In this document: in pieces, positions 8,947-16,361 of the stretch
Layout of the letters: every line of letters starts with the position of its first letter
Position numbering within the stretch: position 1 is the stretch's first letter
DNA from: JAFGAV01 sp041479055
GTDB taxonomy: Bacteria; Acidobacteriota; Aminicenantia; Aminicenantales; JAFGAV01
DNA length: 64,000 nt
Direction of reading: 5' to 3'
NCBI GenBank assembly: GCA_963702835.1
Contig: OY969762.1
Span: 2,108,001 to 2,172,000, forward strand
The notes under the pieces: model-generated
What the model was told of the DNA's origin: nothing
Databases searched by the model: none
What the model saw: only the letters and a program-made list of their open reading frames with translations
Program-made: the position numbers and the translations under genes

Positions 8947-8987
8947 CCGCAGGAGCGGCCGGTCAATGGGGAGAGAAGCGATCTCGG

Positions 8988-9012
8988 CTGTGCCCAAACT
9001 GCGCCCAAAAAT
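8988..9012 (+). repeat. Tandem CTGYGCCCAAA repeats, putative integrase arm sites (copy 3)
   Basis: CTGTGCCCAAA and CTGCGCCCAAA in direct tandem, followed by ATTTCGAAAACTATCGAAAA. It lies 152 bp before tRNA-fragment copy 3 and only 77 bp upstream of the kinase start, as for copy 1 (80 bp upstream of its kinase). Confidence 0.5.
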
Positions 9013-9139
9013 TTCGAAAACTATCGAAAAATATCCAAATCCGCCGAGAAGGATCAAAGACTGTAAAGTCCTGATAAATCGTTGGATACGAATGATTTCG
9101 CCTTATGTTTCCGGCCCGCGTTTCGGCCTGCGCCTTCTC

Positions 9140-9183
9140 CACACGGTAGGAGTCACAGGTTCAAATCCTGTATCGCCCACCAT
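9140..9183 (+). repeat. tRNA 3'-fragment repeat, putative attachment site (copy 3 of 4)
   Basis: Same 44-nt core. The similarity to copy 1 continues past CCA (TTCTTTTCAACAACTT) and upstream (CTCCACACGG), so copies 1 and 3 belong to a longer duplicated unit that includes the neighbouring kinase. Just downstream (9231-9253) are two words of the form GATTGTGGCYA, resembling the repeats that precede copy 4. Confidence 0.85.
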
Positions 9184-9325
9184 TTTCTTTTCAACAACTT
9201 AGCCTCCTCTTGTGCGGCTTGTTCTTTGCGATTGTGGCCAGGATTGTGGCTACTCCCAGGTTTGACCTGCCCCCCTTAGATCGGTCCAGGTATAATAGGA
9301 AAAAACCTGGGAGAAAGGAGCCTCA

Positions 9326-9604
9326 ATGGGCAGGGTACGGTTCAGTCCGGAACAGATCATCGGCAAGCTGCGTGAGGCCGAATTACTTCTTGACCAGGGT
9401 ATGAACAGCGGAGAGGCCATCCGAAAGCTCGGCGTCTCGGAACAGACCTATTATCGCTGGAGGAAAGAGTACGGCGGGATGAGAGTCGATCAAGCTCGAC
9501 GGTTGAAGGAGCTGGAGACTGAGAACAGCAGGCTGAAGAAGCTCGTGGCCGACTTATCTTTGGACAATGCCATCCTGAAGGAGAGCCTCCGGGGAAACTT
9601 CTGA
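9326..9604 (+). CDS. IS3-family transposase OrfA
   Basis: 92 aa. N-terminal helix-turn-helix (FSPEQIIGKLREAE, GVSEQTYYRWRKEYGG) followed by a leucine-zipper-like coiled coil (RLKELETENSRLKKLVADLS), the usual OrfA layout. A strong ribosome site (GAAAGGAG) lies just upstream. The gene ends at TGA 9602-9604, ten bases after the start of a slippery heptamer; ribosomes shifting there would make the OrfAB fusion transposase. Confidence 0.9.
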   Translation: MGRVRFSPEQIIGKLREAELLLDQGMNSGEAIRKLGVSEQTYYRWRKEYGGMRVDQARRLKELETENSRLKKLVADLSLDNAILKESLRGNF

Positions 9605-9626
9605 GCCCGGCGAAAAGAAGCCGGGC
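9592..9626 (+). promoter_or_regulatory. Programmed -1 frameshift signal of the IS3 transposase
   Basis: Slippery heptamer G GGA AAC at 9592-9598 in the OrfA frame, a 6-nt spacer, then a perfect 7-bp hairpin GCCCGGC (9605-9611) / GCCGGGC (9620-9626) with loop GAAAAGAA. After slipping, GGG AAA CTT CTG reads on in the OrfB frame without a stop. The X XXY YYZ form, spacer and hairpin fit known IS3 frameshift cassettes. Confidence 0.8.
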
Positions 9627-10455
9627 GGTTCATCATGTCTGTGAACAGCTGGGAATATCGGAGCGACGGGCCTGCCAGGTATTGGGGCAAGCCCGTTCGA
9701 CCCAGCGGCATATGCTCAAAATCCCGGACGATGAGGAGAGGTTGGTGGAGCGCATCGTAGCCTTGGCCTGTCAGTATGGACGATACGGTTATCGTCGTGT
9801 TACAGCGTTATTGCGAGACGAGGGTTGGAGGGTCAATCACAAGCGAGTCGAGAGGATCTGGAGACAGGAGGGACTGAAAGTGCCGAGGAAACAGCCCAAA
9901 CGGGGGCGGTTGTGGCTCAATGATGGCTCATGTATCCGACTTCGCCCCCAGAAGAGGGATCATGTCTGGAGCTATGATTTTGCTCTGACGAGGACGACTG
10001 ATGGAAGGCCGCTCCGTATCCTGGTCATCCTGGACGAATACACCCGGGAGTGTTTATCTCTCCTTACGGCTCGCCAGATCAGCTCAGAGGACGTCCTCGA
10101 CGGCTTATATGACTTATTTATCCCTCGCGGTGCGCCGGAATATATCAGGTCCGACAATGGGCCCGAATTCACGGCCAGGGCCGTGCGGGAGTGGTTGGGA
10201 CGGATCGGAGTCAGGACGTTATTCATCGAACCCGGCAGTCCCTGGGAGAACGGATATGTTGAGTCGTTCATCGGAAAGATGAAGGACGAATTGCTCAACG
10301 GGGAGATCTTCGACACGCTGTTGGAGGCCCAGGCGGTGATAGAAAACTGGCGCCGGGAATACAACCGGGTCCGGCCTCACAGTTCTTTGGGCTATCGGCC
10401 TCCAGCTCCAGAGGCTTTGGAGGTTGCAAAATTCACTCTAGGGGTGGTACATTGA
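9592..10455 (+). CDS. IS3-family transposase OrfB (DDE integrase-core), made by frameshifting
   Basis: In the -1 frame the protein reads LSPAKRSRAVHHVCEQLGIS, then an HTH_21-like region (ACQYGRYGYRRVTALLRDEG), then the rve integrase core: D in VWSYDF, D in RSDNGPEFT and E in WENGYVESFIGKMKDELLNG, so the DDE triad is present. It ends HSSLGYRPPAPEALE, the usual IS3 C-terminus. No good independent start exists near the frame entry; ATG 9712 is internal. It is most likely translated only as OrfAB. The element looks intact and could be active. Confidence 0.9.
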   Translation, partial: GKLLSPAKRSRAVHHVCEQLGISERRACQVLGQARSTQRHMLKIPDDEERLVERIVALACQYGRYGYRRVTALLRDEGWRVNHKRVERIWRQEGLKVPRKQPKRGRLWLNDGSCIRLRPQKRDHVWSYDFALTRTTDGRPLRILVILDEYTRECLSLLTARQISSEDVLDGLYDLFIPRGAPEYIRSDNGPEFTARAVREWLGRIGVRTLFIEPGSPWENGYVESFIGKMKDELLNGEIFDTLLEAQAVIENWRREYNRVRPHSSLGYRPPAPEALEVAKFTLGVVH

Positions 10456-10469
10456 TCGGGGGCGGGTCA

Positions 10470-10734
10470 GGGCCTTAATGAGCTTTATGGCGACTTCCTC
10501 GTTCAGCTTTTTGTCCATAGCCCGATAGACCTTGCCCATACCGCCATGTCCCAGCTCTTCGATGATCTGGTAGCGACCGGCGAAGGTCGCACCTGTATTT
10601 AACTCGTGTATCGGGGTTTGGAGCGTCTCTGTATGAGAGAAGTCGAATTCTTTAGAGGAAGGAAGCGGAGTCGCGCACTTTTTGCAGAACTCCGAGTCCG
10701 AAGTATTTTCGGTCTGACACTTAGGGCATTTCAT
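10470..10734 (-). pseudogene. Ser/Thr kinase gene truncated by the IS3 element
   Basis: Minus-strand ATG at 10734 begins a Cys4 zinc ribbon (MKCPKCQ, FCKKC) and the start of a kinase domain: YQIIEELGHGGMGKVYRAMD and the ATP-lysine region EEVAIKLIKAL. At 10469 the frame enters the IS terminus and adds nine unrelated residues (TRPRSMYHP) before stopping. The HRD, DFG and downstream parts are not found on the other side of the IS (left of 9263 is the tRNA-fragment region), so the rest is lost. Its first 88 residues resemble the neighbouring kinase at 10759-14475, so it was probably a tandem paralogue. Confidence 0.85.
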
Positions 10735-10758
10735 GGCCCTCGCCTCCCTGAAAGCTTC

Positions 10759-13700
10759 TTAAGAAAGTTCCTCAAGAAGCGCCTTTGCCTCGATAAGGTC
10801 GGGGGTCGCGAATCCTTCCGTGAACCACGAGTAAATCTCTTCCAGGATCTTTCTTGCCTCTTCTCGTTTCCCCTGTTTTTGCCACAAGCGGCTCAAGCTC
10901 ATCGTCGCCCTGAGCTCCCATGACTTGGCTTGTTGTCTGCGAGCGACCTCGATGGCTTGCAGGAAGTATTTCTCTATTTCATTCTCGGGTTCACCACGCA
11001 TCCATAGCAGTTCGCCCTTGAGTCGATAGATCTCGGCTTCCATGTATCTCTCATCATGTTTCTCAACGGCTTCAAACGCCCAGTCCACGGCCGAAAGACC
11101 TTCCTCCAGATCTCCTGCTTTTCGGCAGGCTTCAGCGATCCTCGCCCTCAGACGCGAGAAACAAACCAGGGTCCCCGTCGCTTCCATGATCGCCAAGCCT
11201 TGGCGCATTTGGGCTATTCCTTCTTTGACCTTCCCTTCGCGAACGGCTCTCTCTCCCCGATAAAAATAGCCATGCGCGGCTATGTAGATGAATCCATTCT
11301 TCTCGCTGAACGGAACAATTTCTTCCGTATCCTTGTCGATCCGCGGAAAGTTCCCGAGGAACCAACTCAGCTCACATGCTATCATTAGGACAAAAGCCAG
11401 AGTGTGCGGATGACCTAATTTTCGAGCGATGTTCATCGCCTCATCAAGTTGTCGGAGAGCTTGGTCGGGATAGCCAATCATCCACTGCGCCCAAGACCCT
11501 AAACCCAGAACGACCGCTCCGATATCATAGCCGAAGAGGTAAGCCATGAAGCCGTACTTTTCCGGGTCATAGCTAGCCATCCCATGCTTGCAGTGTTCCA
11601 CCGCCTGGACAAGCTCTCCCACATTGAGCAAAGCCCAAGTGGGGGAAAAATTGGAAATAGCCTCGAGCATTGGGTCTTTTGACTGCTCGGCTATTTGAAC
11701 AATTTGTTCCAGCAATTTCAGACATGTTCTGTACTGGGCCCTACTCGAATAATAAGTGCTGAGCTGCACGAGGGCGTTAAACCGCTGAAGCGGATCACCC
11801 AATCGACCACTAAGCTCTCTGGCTCGAACGACAGCTTGGCCCAATTCCGGAGAACCGTAGCCTTTCGTGGACTGGAGCGGAACGGCCAGGGCAAGCTGTA
11901 AAGCAACTTCCTGTTGATCACGCTGAGGCGTTTCTGGAAGCTTGGCAAGGAGTTCCAGAGCTTTTTTATAGTGGACAATCGCCTCCGCGCCAGCAGACAG
12001 CCGCACGGCTTTGTTTCCTGCCTTATGAAGATATTCTATGGCCTTAGATGTGAGCCCCGCTTCCAGAAAATGTCGGGCCAGTTGGACGGCGATCTCTTCG
12101 GCCTGCTCTCCGTAAAGGGCTTCCAAAATATTTCCCACTTCTTCATGAAGTTGCGTTCTCTCCACCTGATCGAGGCTATTGTAAAGATATTTCTGGAACA
12201 GAATATGCTGGAAAAGATACGAGGACAATCGCTGGTTTCCGAGCTGCCGGATGCCTTTGGCGGACACCAGATGATGCTGCTTATCCAGCTCCCGGCTTAG
12301 AAGTTTGATCATCTCTCGAACTTCTTCTTTTTGAATCCGGGCGACCACCTCGGCCGTAAATTCTTCGCCTTCGACGCTGGCGATCATCAAAATCTCCCGC
12401 AATTTTTCATTAAGCCTTTGGACGCGCTCTTCGATGACGGCGTCCACGCGCGCCGGGAGCGTGTTCCATTCAAAATCCGGGCCCTCCATCCAGCGGCCTT
12501 TTCCGTCCTTGATCAAGGCCCCGCGTTCTTCCATGTCCCTCAGCAATTCGACGGTAAAGAGAGGATGTCCCTTGGTCTGGCTATAAAGCGTATCCCGGAA
12601 TTGAGGGCCGAGCCGGTTGGGCTCCGTGTCGATGAAATCATCCACGAATCGGCGGGCTTCCGTTTTTCCCACTTCGATCTCGATTTCCCCATAATCCCGT
12701 TTGAGTTCGTGAAGGATAGGCTCAATGGGATGACGTTCCTCTCCCCGGCCGAGAGCCACCTCTGCCGGCCTAAAAGCCCCGAGGATAAGAATCCGATTCC
12801 CCTGAATCCCGCGGCCCAGATGAAAAAGCAAGCTCGCCGAGCCGGGATCGACCCACTGCAGGTCGTCAAGAACAAGTAGCAACGGCTTTTCTTTGGCAAG
12901 ATCTTGCAGCATGCGGGTGTATTGTTCCAAAAGATTGCTCTGCTGGAGCATAACATCGGTAGGGAGGGCGGACTTGCGGTCCACGAGTTTCTTGAGGCCG
13001 GCCAGCCAAAAGGTCATTCTTGAGGAGAAGGCTTCGCTTCGGGATACCAAGGCGGCTCCATGGATAAAAATATTAATCAAATCCTGGCCTTCTTCTAATA
13101 AGGCTTTGACGGAGAGAGGCAGCAGATTCCACAACCGAAGAGCGTGTTCTCTGGACATGACGCCGGCCGTCCATTTGGCTTCAACGTCCCCGGTCAAAAG
13201 ACTCAAAATCTCGATGAATGGCTGGTATGGGTCTCCGATTCCGGCGTGAGCGTTGCATTTGCCCGAAACGACAATGAGATCGGGATATATCTCTTGGACA
13301 CGATGGGCGAACTCCTGGATTAAGGCCGTTTTCCCGCTGCCCGCTTCGCCGAGCAGGAAGACCACTTGCCCCTTGCCGTTGAGGGCGGCCTCGAGTTTCT
13401 GAGACAGTATGCCCAACTCTTCTTCTCGGGCCACAAAGACCGATCGCTTTTCCGGAGCCGCCTCCGCGCCCTCGCCGAGAAAAGCCGGAATCTTGGGTTT
13501 CAGGGCACCCGTGGCTGTCGGCAAACCTTCCTCCAAGCATCTCAATTCCGCCAGCAGTTCCTCCGCCGTCTGATATCTCTTCTCCCGCTCCTTTTCCAGA
13601 CATTTCAGGATGACCGTGGTGAGTTCTTCGGAGAGCTCGGGATTGATCTCCTTAGGGCTCAGGGGGATTTCAGCCTTGTGTTTCATCGCGATGATCAAGG

Positions 13701-14475
13701 CCGTATCACCTTCGAAGGGAACTCGCCCCGTCACCATTTCATAGAGCGTGGCTCCCAGGGCGTAAATGTCCGATCGCGCGTCCGCTTCCATCCCCTCCAC
13801 TTGTTCGGGCGACATGTAGTCCGGGGTCCCGATGATCATTCCGGCTTCCGTGACGCCTTTGGCCGCCAGCGACCGGGCAATCCCAAAGTCCATGATCCGG
13901 ACATTTTTGTTCCCATCGATCATGATGTTTTGAGGCTTCAGGTCCCGATGAACGACTCCCAGCCGATGCGCCTCGGCCAGTCCCTCGCAGACCTGCGCAG
14001 CGATGGGCACCGCTTCGGCTTCAGGAAACCGACCTGTTCTCTTGATAACGGTCTTTAAATCCTCTCCCGGCACATATTCCATGGTGATGAAATAGGTGTC
14101 TTTGTCCCGATTGATATCATGCATCCGGCAGACGTTCCGGTGGGTGATTCTACGCGCGTATTTCAGCTCATTGCGGAATCGCTCGATCGTCTTTTCGTCG
14201 GCGGCGATTTCCGGATTCAAGAGTTTCAGGGCCACCTCCTCCTGAATCTCCTTGTCCAGGACTTTGTAGACTTTTCCCATGCCGCCGCGGCCCAGTTCTT
14301 CGATCACCTCATATCTTCTGGCGTAGAGGGTTCCCTGGGCCGGTTCCCTGAGAGGAAGTTGAAAAGTCTTTGTCGCGGAAAACGGCGCTTTTTCGGAAGA
14401 GGACATATCGAATCCGCAGCTTCCGCAGAAACGCGAATCGTAGGGGTTCTCAAAGAGACACTTGGAGCATTTCAT
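10759..14475 (-). CDS. Ser/Thr kinase fused to an AAA/STAND-type ATPase and TPR array
   Basis: 1238 aa from ATG 14475 (AAGGG upstream; an earlier in-frame start adds 14 unlikely residues). Order: Cys4 zinc ribbon (MKCSKC, FCGSC); kinase domain about 50-320 with LGRGGMGKVYK, VALKLL, HRDLKPQN, DFGIAR and SPEQ; linker; ATPase domain with Walker A GEAGSGKT near 375-383 and Walker B LLLVLDDLQWVD near 537; then a long TPR region to the end. No membrane segment is obvious, so it is probably cytoplasmic. Such kinase-ATPase-TPR proteins (similar to PknK-like proteins) couple phosphorylation to an NTPase switch; the signal is unknown. Only 24 bp separate it from the truncated kinase downstream. Confidence 0.92.
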   Translation of the reverse strand: MKCSKCLFENPYDSRFCGSCGFDMSSSEKAPFSATKTFQLPLREPAQGTLYARRYEVIEELGRGGMGKVYKVLDKEIQEEVALKLLNPEIAADEKTIERFRNELKYARRITHRNVCRMHDINRDKDTYFITMEYVPGEDLKTVIKRTGRFPEAEAVPIAAQVCEGLAEAHRLGVVHRDLKPQNIMIDGNKNVRIMDFGIARSLAAKGVTEAGMIIGTPDYMSPEQVEGMEADARSDIYALGATLYEMVTGRVPFEGDTALIIAMKHKAEIPLSPKEINPELSEELTTVILKCLEKEREKRYQTAEELLAELRCLEEGLPTATGALKPKIPAFLGEGAEAAPEKRSVFVAREEELGILSQKLEAALNGKGQVVFLLGEAGSGKTALIQEFAHRVQEIYPDLIVVSGKCNAHAGIGDPYQPFIEILSLLTGDVEAKWTAGVMSREHALRLWNLLPLSVKALLEEGQDLINIFIHGAALVSRSEAFSSRMTFWLAGLKKLVDRKSALPTDVMLQQSNLLEQYTRMLQDLAKEKPLLLVLDDLQWVDPGSASLLFHLGRGIQGNRILILGAFRPAEVALGRGEERHPIEPILHELKRDYGEIEIEVGKTEARRFVDDFIDTEPNRLGPQFRDTLYSQTKGHPLFTVELLRDMEERGALIKDGKGRWMEGPDFEWNTLPARVDAVIEERVQRLNEKLREILMIASVEGEEFTAEVVARIQKEEVREMIKLLSRELDKQHHLVSAKGIRQLGNQRLSSYLFQHILFQKYLYNSLDQVERTQLHEEVGNILEALYGEQAEEIAVQLARHFLEAGLTSKAIEYLHKAGNKAVRLSAGAEAIVHYKKALELLAKLPETPQRDQQEVALQLALAVPLQSTKGYGSPELGQAVVRARELSGRLGDPLQRFNALVQLSTYYSSRAQYRTCLKLLEQIVQIAEQSKDPMLEAISNFSPTWALLNVGELVQAVEHCKHGMASYDPEKYGFMAYLFGYDIGAVVLGLGSWAQWMIGYPDQALRQLDEAMNIARKLGHPHTLAFVLMIACELSWFLGNFPRIDKDTEEIVPFSEKNGFIYIAAHGYFYRGERAVREGKVKEGIAQMRQGLAIMEATGTLVCFSRLRARIAEACRKAGDLEEGLSAVDWAFEAVEKHDERYMEAEIYRLKGELLWMRGEPENEIEKYFLQAIEVARRQQAKSWELRATMSLSRLWQKQGKREEARKILEEIYSWFTEGFATPDLIEAKALLEELS

Positions 14476-14813
14476 AGGCTGTATTCCCTTCTCGATGCTG
14501 TAGCTAAAGATTATCACCGCAAGAGAGGGAAATCAATCGTAAAGAGCGTACCTTGTATAATATCGCGACCGCTGGCCCTCTGTGCAATCCCTCTCCGTCT
14601 CCCCACTCGTTCCTCCCCTCATCCCCCGAAAAACATCCTCGCAGGGGTTCGTTATCGCAATGAACATGAAAGCCGAAGGGAAAACAGCGGTCTCGATTGG
14701 GCCAGGCTGACCTCTCCCGGCCATAAAATGCGTCCCTTAGAAGTTACGAAGTCTGTCCCATCTACGAAGATCGGTGATACAAATGTGTGAAAAATACTTC
14801 GTAAACGAGGCGG
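14476..14813. other. Intergenic region upstream of the kinase-ATPase gene
   Basis: 338 bp. On the minus strand it contains TGATAATCT about 30-40 bases before the kinase start, resembling the extended -10 of the other kinases. A weak open frame on each strand has no ribosome site. I see no RNA gene. Confidence 0.4.
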
Positions 14814-15272
14814 CTATTCTTCGAAAGTCTTTTCTTCCTCTTCCCTTTCACGCCAATATTCTTCTCTTTCGCGGGCTTCCTGCTCTGTTACCTCGTCGTA
14901 GCATGGGTTACAGACTATGTTATAACCAGCGAGCGAAGAACCAGAAATGCAGCCATTACAACAAAGCCTTCCGCATCGCTCGCAATTGAGGAAAAAAAAT
15001 TGAAGACCGCTAGGAAAATCTTTTTGCCCCCCATGTATTTCATGGACATCGCATATCTGGCAGTGTGGGACTGGCTCATCGGGTTCTTCAAACTCTTCGG
15101 GTGCTTTATACAAATCAGACTCTTCGAATGGTTTGTTTTCTTTGGGCTCTTTGTTTTCTTCAGGCTGGTCATATTTTTCTGAGATGTACTTCAGAAGTCT
15201 CTCGACTTCTTCGTCACTTATTCTTGGCCTATTGAATCTGTCCCGCCTGAAGTTGTTCATTCTGAAGTTCAT
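14814..15272 (-). CDS. Small acidic protein with FYVE/RING-like cross-brace zinc finger
   Basis: 152 aa. A basic N-terminus (NFRRDRFNRPR) and an acidic Glu/Pro-rich linker (40-68) lead to a Cys/His-rich module: C71, C74, H77, H80, C97, C100, C104, C105, C108, C121, C124. The segment NCERCGRLCCNGC resembles the core of eukaryotic FYVE or RING-like cross-brace fingers, enough ligands for two zinc ions. The C-terminus is highly charged (REREEYWREREEEEK). No catalytic motif is seen. Its start overlaps the 3' end of a coiled-coil gene by 44 bp, so the two are co-translated. It is close to tRNA-fragment copy 4 and AT-richer than neighbours, suggesting acquisition. Function unknown. Confidence 0.75.
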   Translation of the reverse strand: MNFRMNNFRRDRFNRPRISDEEVERLLKYISEKYDQPEENKEPKENKPFEESDLYKAPEEFEEPDEPVPHCQICDVHEIHGGQKDFPSGLQFFFLNCERCGRLCCNGCISGSSLAGYNIVCNPCYDEVTEQEAREREEYWREREEEEKTFEE

Positions 15273-15453
15273 GTTTTGTCCTTCTTTTTCTCGGCGTCTC
15301 GGCAGGGGGATTGCCCCTCAGGGATTCGAGGGCGGATTCGTATCTCCTTAAATCCTTCGAAATCTGGACAAGCTCTTCCCTTTTCCGCTTCTCGATTTCT
15401 CGCAGCTTCTCGATCTTTTTTCCCATCGAACTTTCGAATCCCATGCGTGCCAT
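15229..15453 (-). CDS. Small coiled-coil protein
   Basis: 74 aa. A strong ribosome site (AGGAGG, 7 bases before the ATG at 15453) supports the start. Residues 11-45 (KKIEKLREIEKRKREELVQI) are a charged helix with heptad spacing, likely a coiled coil; the tail is basic (RKRRTKHELQ). It overlaps the downstream zinc-finger gene by 44 bp in another frame, implying coupled translation and possibly a complex. I do not recognise the family. Small operons of this sort at the edge of integrated elements are often cargo or accessory genes. Confidence 0.7.
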   Translation of the reverse strand: MARMGFESSMGKKIEKLREIEKRKREELVQISKDLRRYESALESLRGNPPAETPRKRRTKHELQNEQLQAGQIQ

Positions 15454-15492
15454 TTTGGGCCTCCTTTTTCATAGACGAGCATGACAGCCACG

Positions 15493-15526
15493 ACTGTGGC
15501 TAAAACTGTGGCTGAGACTGTGGCTA
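15493..15526 (+). repeat. Triple ACTGTGGCTA repeats, putative integrase arm sites (copy 4 variant)
   Basis: Three direct copies of ACTGTGGCTA-type words at about 12-bp spacing (CGACTGTGGCTA, AAACTGTGGCTG, AGACTGTGGCTA). They lie about 159 bp before tRNA-fragment copy 4, the position taken by the TGYGCCCAAA pairs in copies 1-3. A different recombinase specificity with the same architecture would explain this. Confidence 0.5.
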
Positions 15527-15651
15527 GAATGCGGAAAAAATAGGCAAGGATGGGAGAAAATCGGACACCATAGGAAAAACCGCTAAAACTAAGCCAAAGA
15601 AAACAAAGACAATAACTTAAGGAGGCTTTTAGTAGGTTTTCTAGGAACTTA

Positions 15652-15695
15652 CACACGGTAGGAGTCACAGGTTCAAATCCTGTATCGCCCACCAT
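15652..15695 (+). repeat. tRNA 3'-fragment repeat, putative attachment site (copy 4 of 4)
   Basis: Same 44-nt core, preceded by CTTA as in copy 2. Read on the minus strand it yields the well-known spurious start MVGDTGFEPVTPTV, which should not be annotated as a protein. The similarity ends just after CCAT, and the palindromic repeat block begins 8 bp later. Confidence 0.85.
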
Positions 15696-15702
15696 CCCTT
15701 TC

Positions 15703-15787
15703 CGAAGACGCCCACCTTAAGTCCCCCTAATTACAGAGGGGGACTATAGGGGGTTAAGAGATTTTGGCAGAGATGGAGGCGTCTTCG
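15703..15787. repeat. GC-rich palindromic repeat bounded by CGAAGACGCC inverted repeats
   Basis: CGAAGACGCC (15703-15712) and GGCGTCTTCG (15778-15787) enclose a stem-loop GTCCCCCT...AGGGGGAC followed by TAGGGGGTTAA. The same plan (CGAAGACACC ends, CCCCCTTG/CAAGGGGG stem, GGGGGATTAATATTTTTT) recurs at 62799-62882. Probably a small non-autonomous repeat (REP- or MITE-like). Confidence 0.7.
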
Positions 15788-15810
15788 CCAATAAACGCTA
15801 ACCTTATTTA

Positions 15811-16024
15811 TCCCCCCTAATGTTAGGGGGGTAGGGGGGATAAGATCACTTAAAGGATTCGGGAGCATCCCGGGCACTCTTCGCCTACGAGCTCCCCCCT
15901 GATTCTCAGGAGGGGTAGGGGTAGTTAATATTTTTTCAGCGAAATCTTCGAGGCGTCTTGGGTTATCTTCGACGTCATCGAGCTCCCCCCTGATTCGCCA
16001 GGGGGGCAGGGGGGGGGTTAATAG
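15811..16024. repeat. Three further GC-rich palindromes of the same family
   Basis: Units at 15811-15842, 15890-15960 and 15981-16024 share the plan CCCCCCTRAT...AGGGGGG, then a second G tract and GTTAATA. The third contains G runs of six and nine. Outer CGAAGACGCC arms are missing or decayed (AGGCGTCTT at 15951, TTCGACGTCATCG at 15968). With the unit at 15703 they form a nested cluster. No gene is seen between 15454 and 16158. Confidence 0.6.
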
Positions 16025-16158
16025 AGTTTAAAGAAGTTTGCAGGGCTTCTTCGCCGTTGAACGCCGTCCTTCGTGAGTTCATCTGTCAGTGAAATATTTT
16101 GGTTCCTAATTTTCCTCTTGTCTGTGGACTTCAGTCCGCTCACGCCAAAAGTACGCGC

Positions 16159-16323
16159 TTAACCCCGCATTGTACAGCCGTTGAACTGGGCAGCCTTATG
16201 ACTTTCATTGGAGGTTGTGGCCTTAGACGCCGCCGACGATTGGCTCGGCAATCCCCATGAGAATCCGAAGTTCAAAATAAATAAGAATATAATCGCCGCT
16301 AAAATCAATCTATATATTTTCAT
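16159..16323 (-). CDS. Small exported peptide of unknown function
   Basis: 54 aa. ATG 16323 is preceded by GAGGAGG at 6-bp spacing, a strong ribosome site. About half is a hydrophobic signal or anchor (RLILAAIIFLFILNFGFSW); the rest is a short Ser/Ala/Thr-rich tail with one Cys. It lies 38 bp after the gene for another exported protein in the same direction, so the two may form an operon. Family not recognised. Confidence 0.5.
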   Translation of the reverse strand: MKIYRLILAAIIFLFILNFGFSWGLPSQSSAASKATTSNESHKAAQFNGCTMRG

Positions 16324-16361
16324 GCGTTCCTCCTCTATAAAATCGAATATTAGACCCGCCA

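Larger units (their letters stand above)
9263..10469 (+). mobile_element. IS3-family insertion sequence, 1.2 kb
   Basis: The left terminus TGACCTGCCCCCCTTAGATC at 9263 and a partly matching inverted terminus ending CGGGCGGGTCA-like at 10469 (actual end GGGCGGGTCA) bound two overlapping transposase frames. Length 1207 bp fits the IS3 family. No target-site duplication is visible (GTT before, GGG after), suggesting that a deletion or recombination changed one flank. Two further solitary copies of the terminus occur at 17271-17303 and 20899-20935, with two or three differences. The insertion truncates a kinase gene on its right side. Confidence 0.85.

Noticed and set aside
15348..15695. Minus-strand frame starting MVGDTGFEPVTPTV
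   Set aside because: The start is the reverse complement of the tRNA 3' fragment, a known source of spurious proteins; the frame then runs through the arm-like repeats and over the coiled-coil gene.
1041..15695. Complete tRNA genes at the four repeats
   Set aside because: Only the 3' portion is present; no matching 5' acceptor strand, D arm or anticodon stem can be paired upstream.
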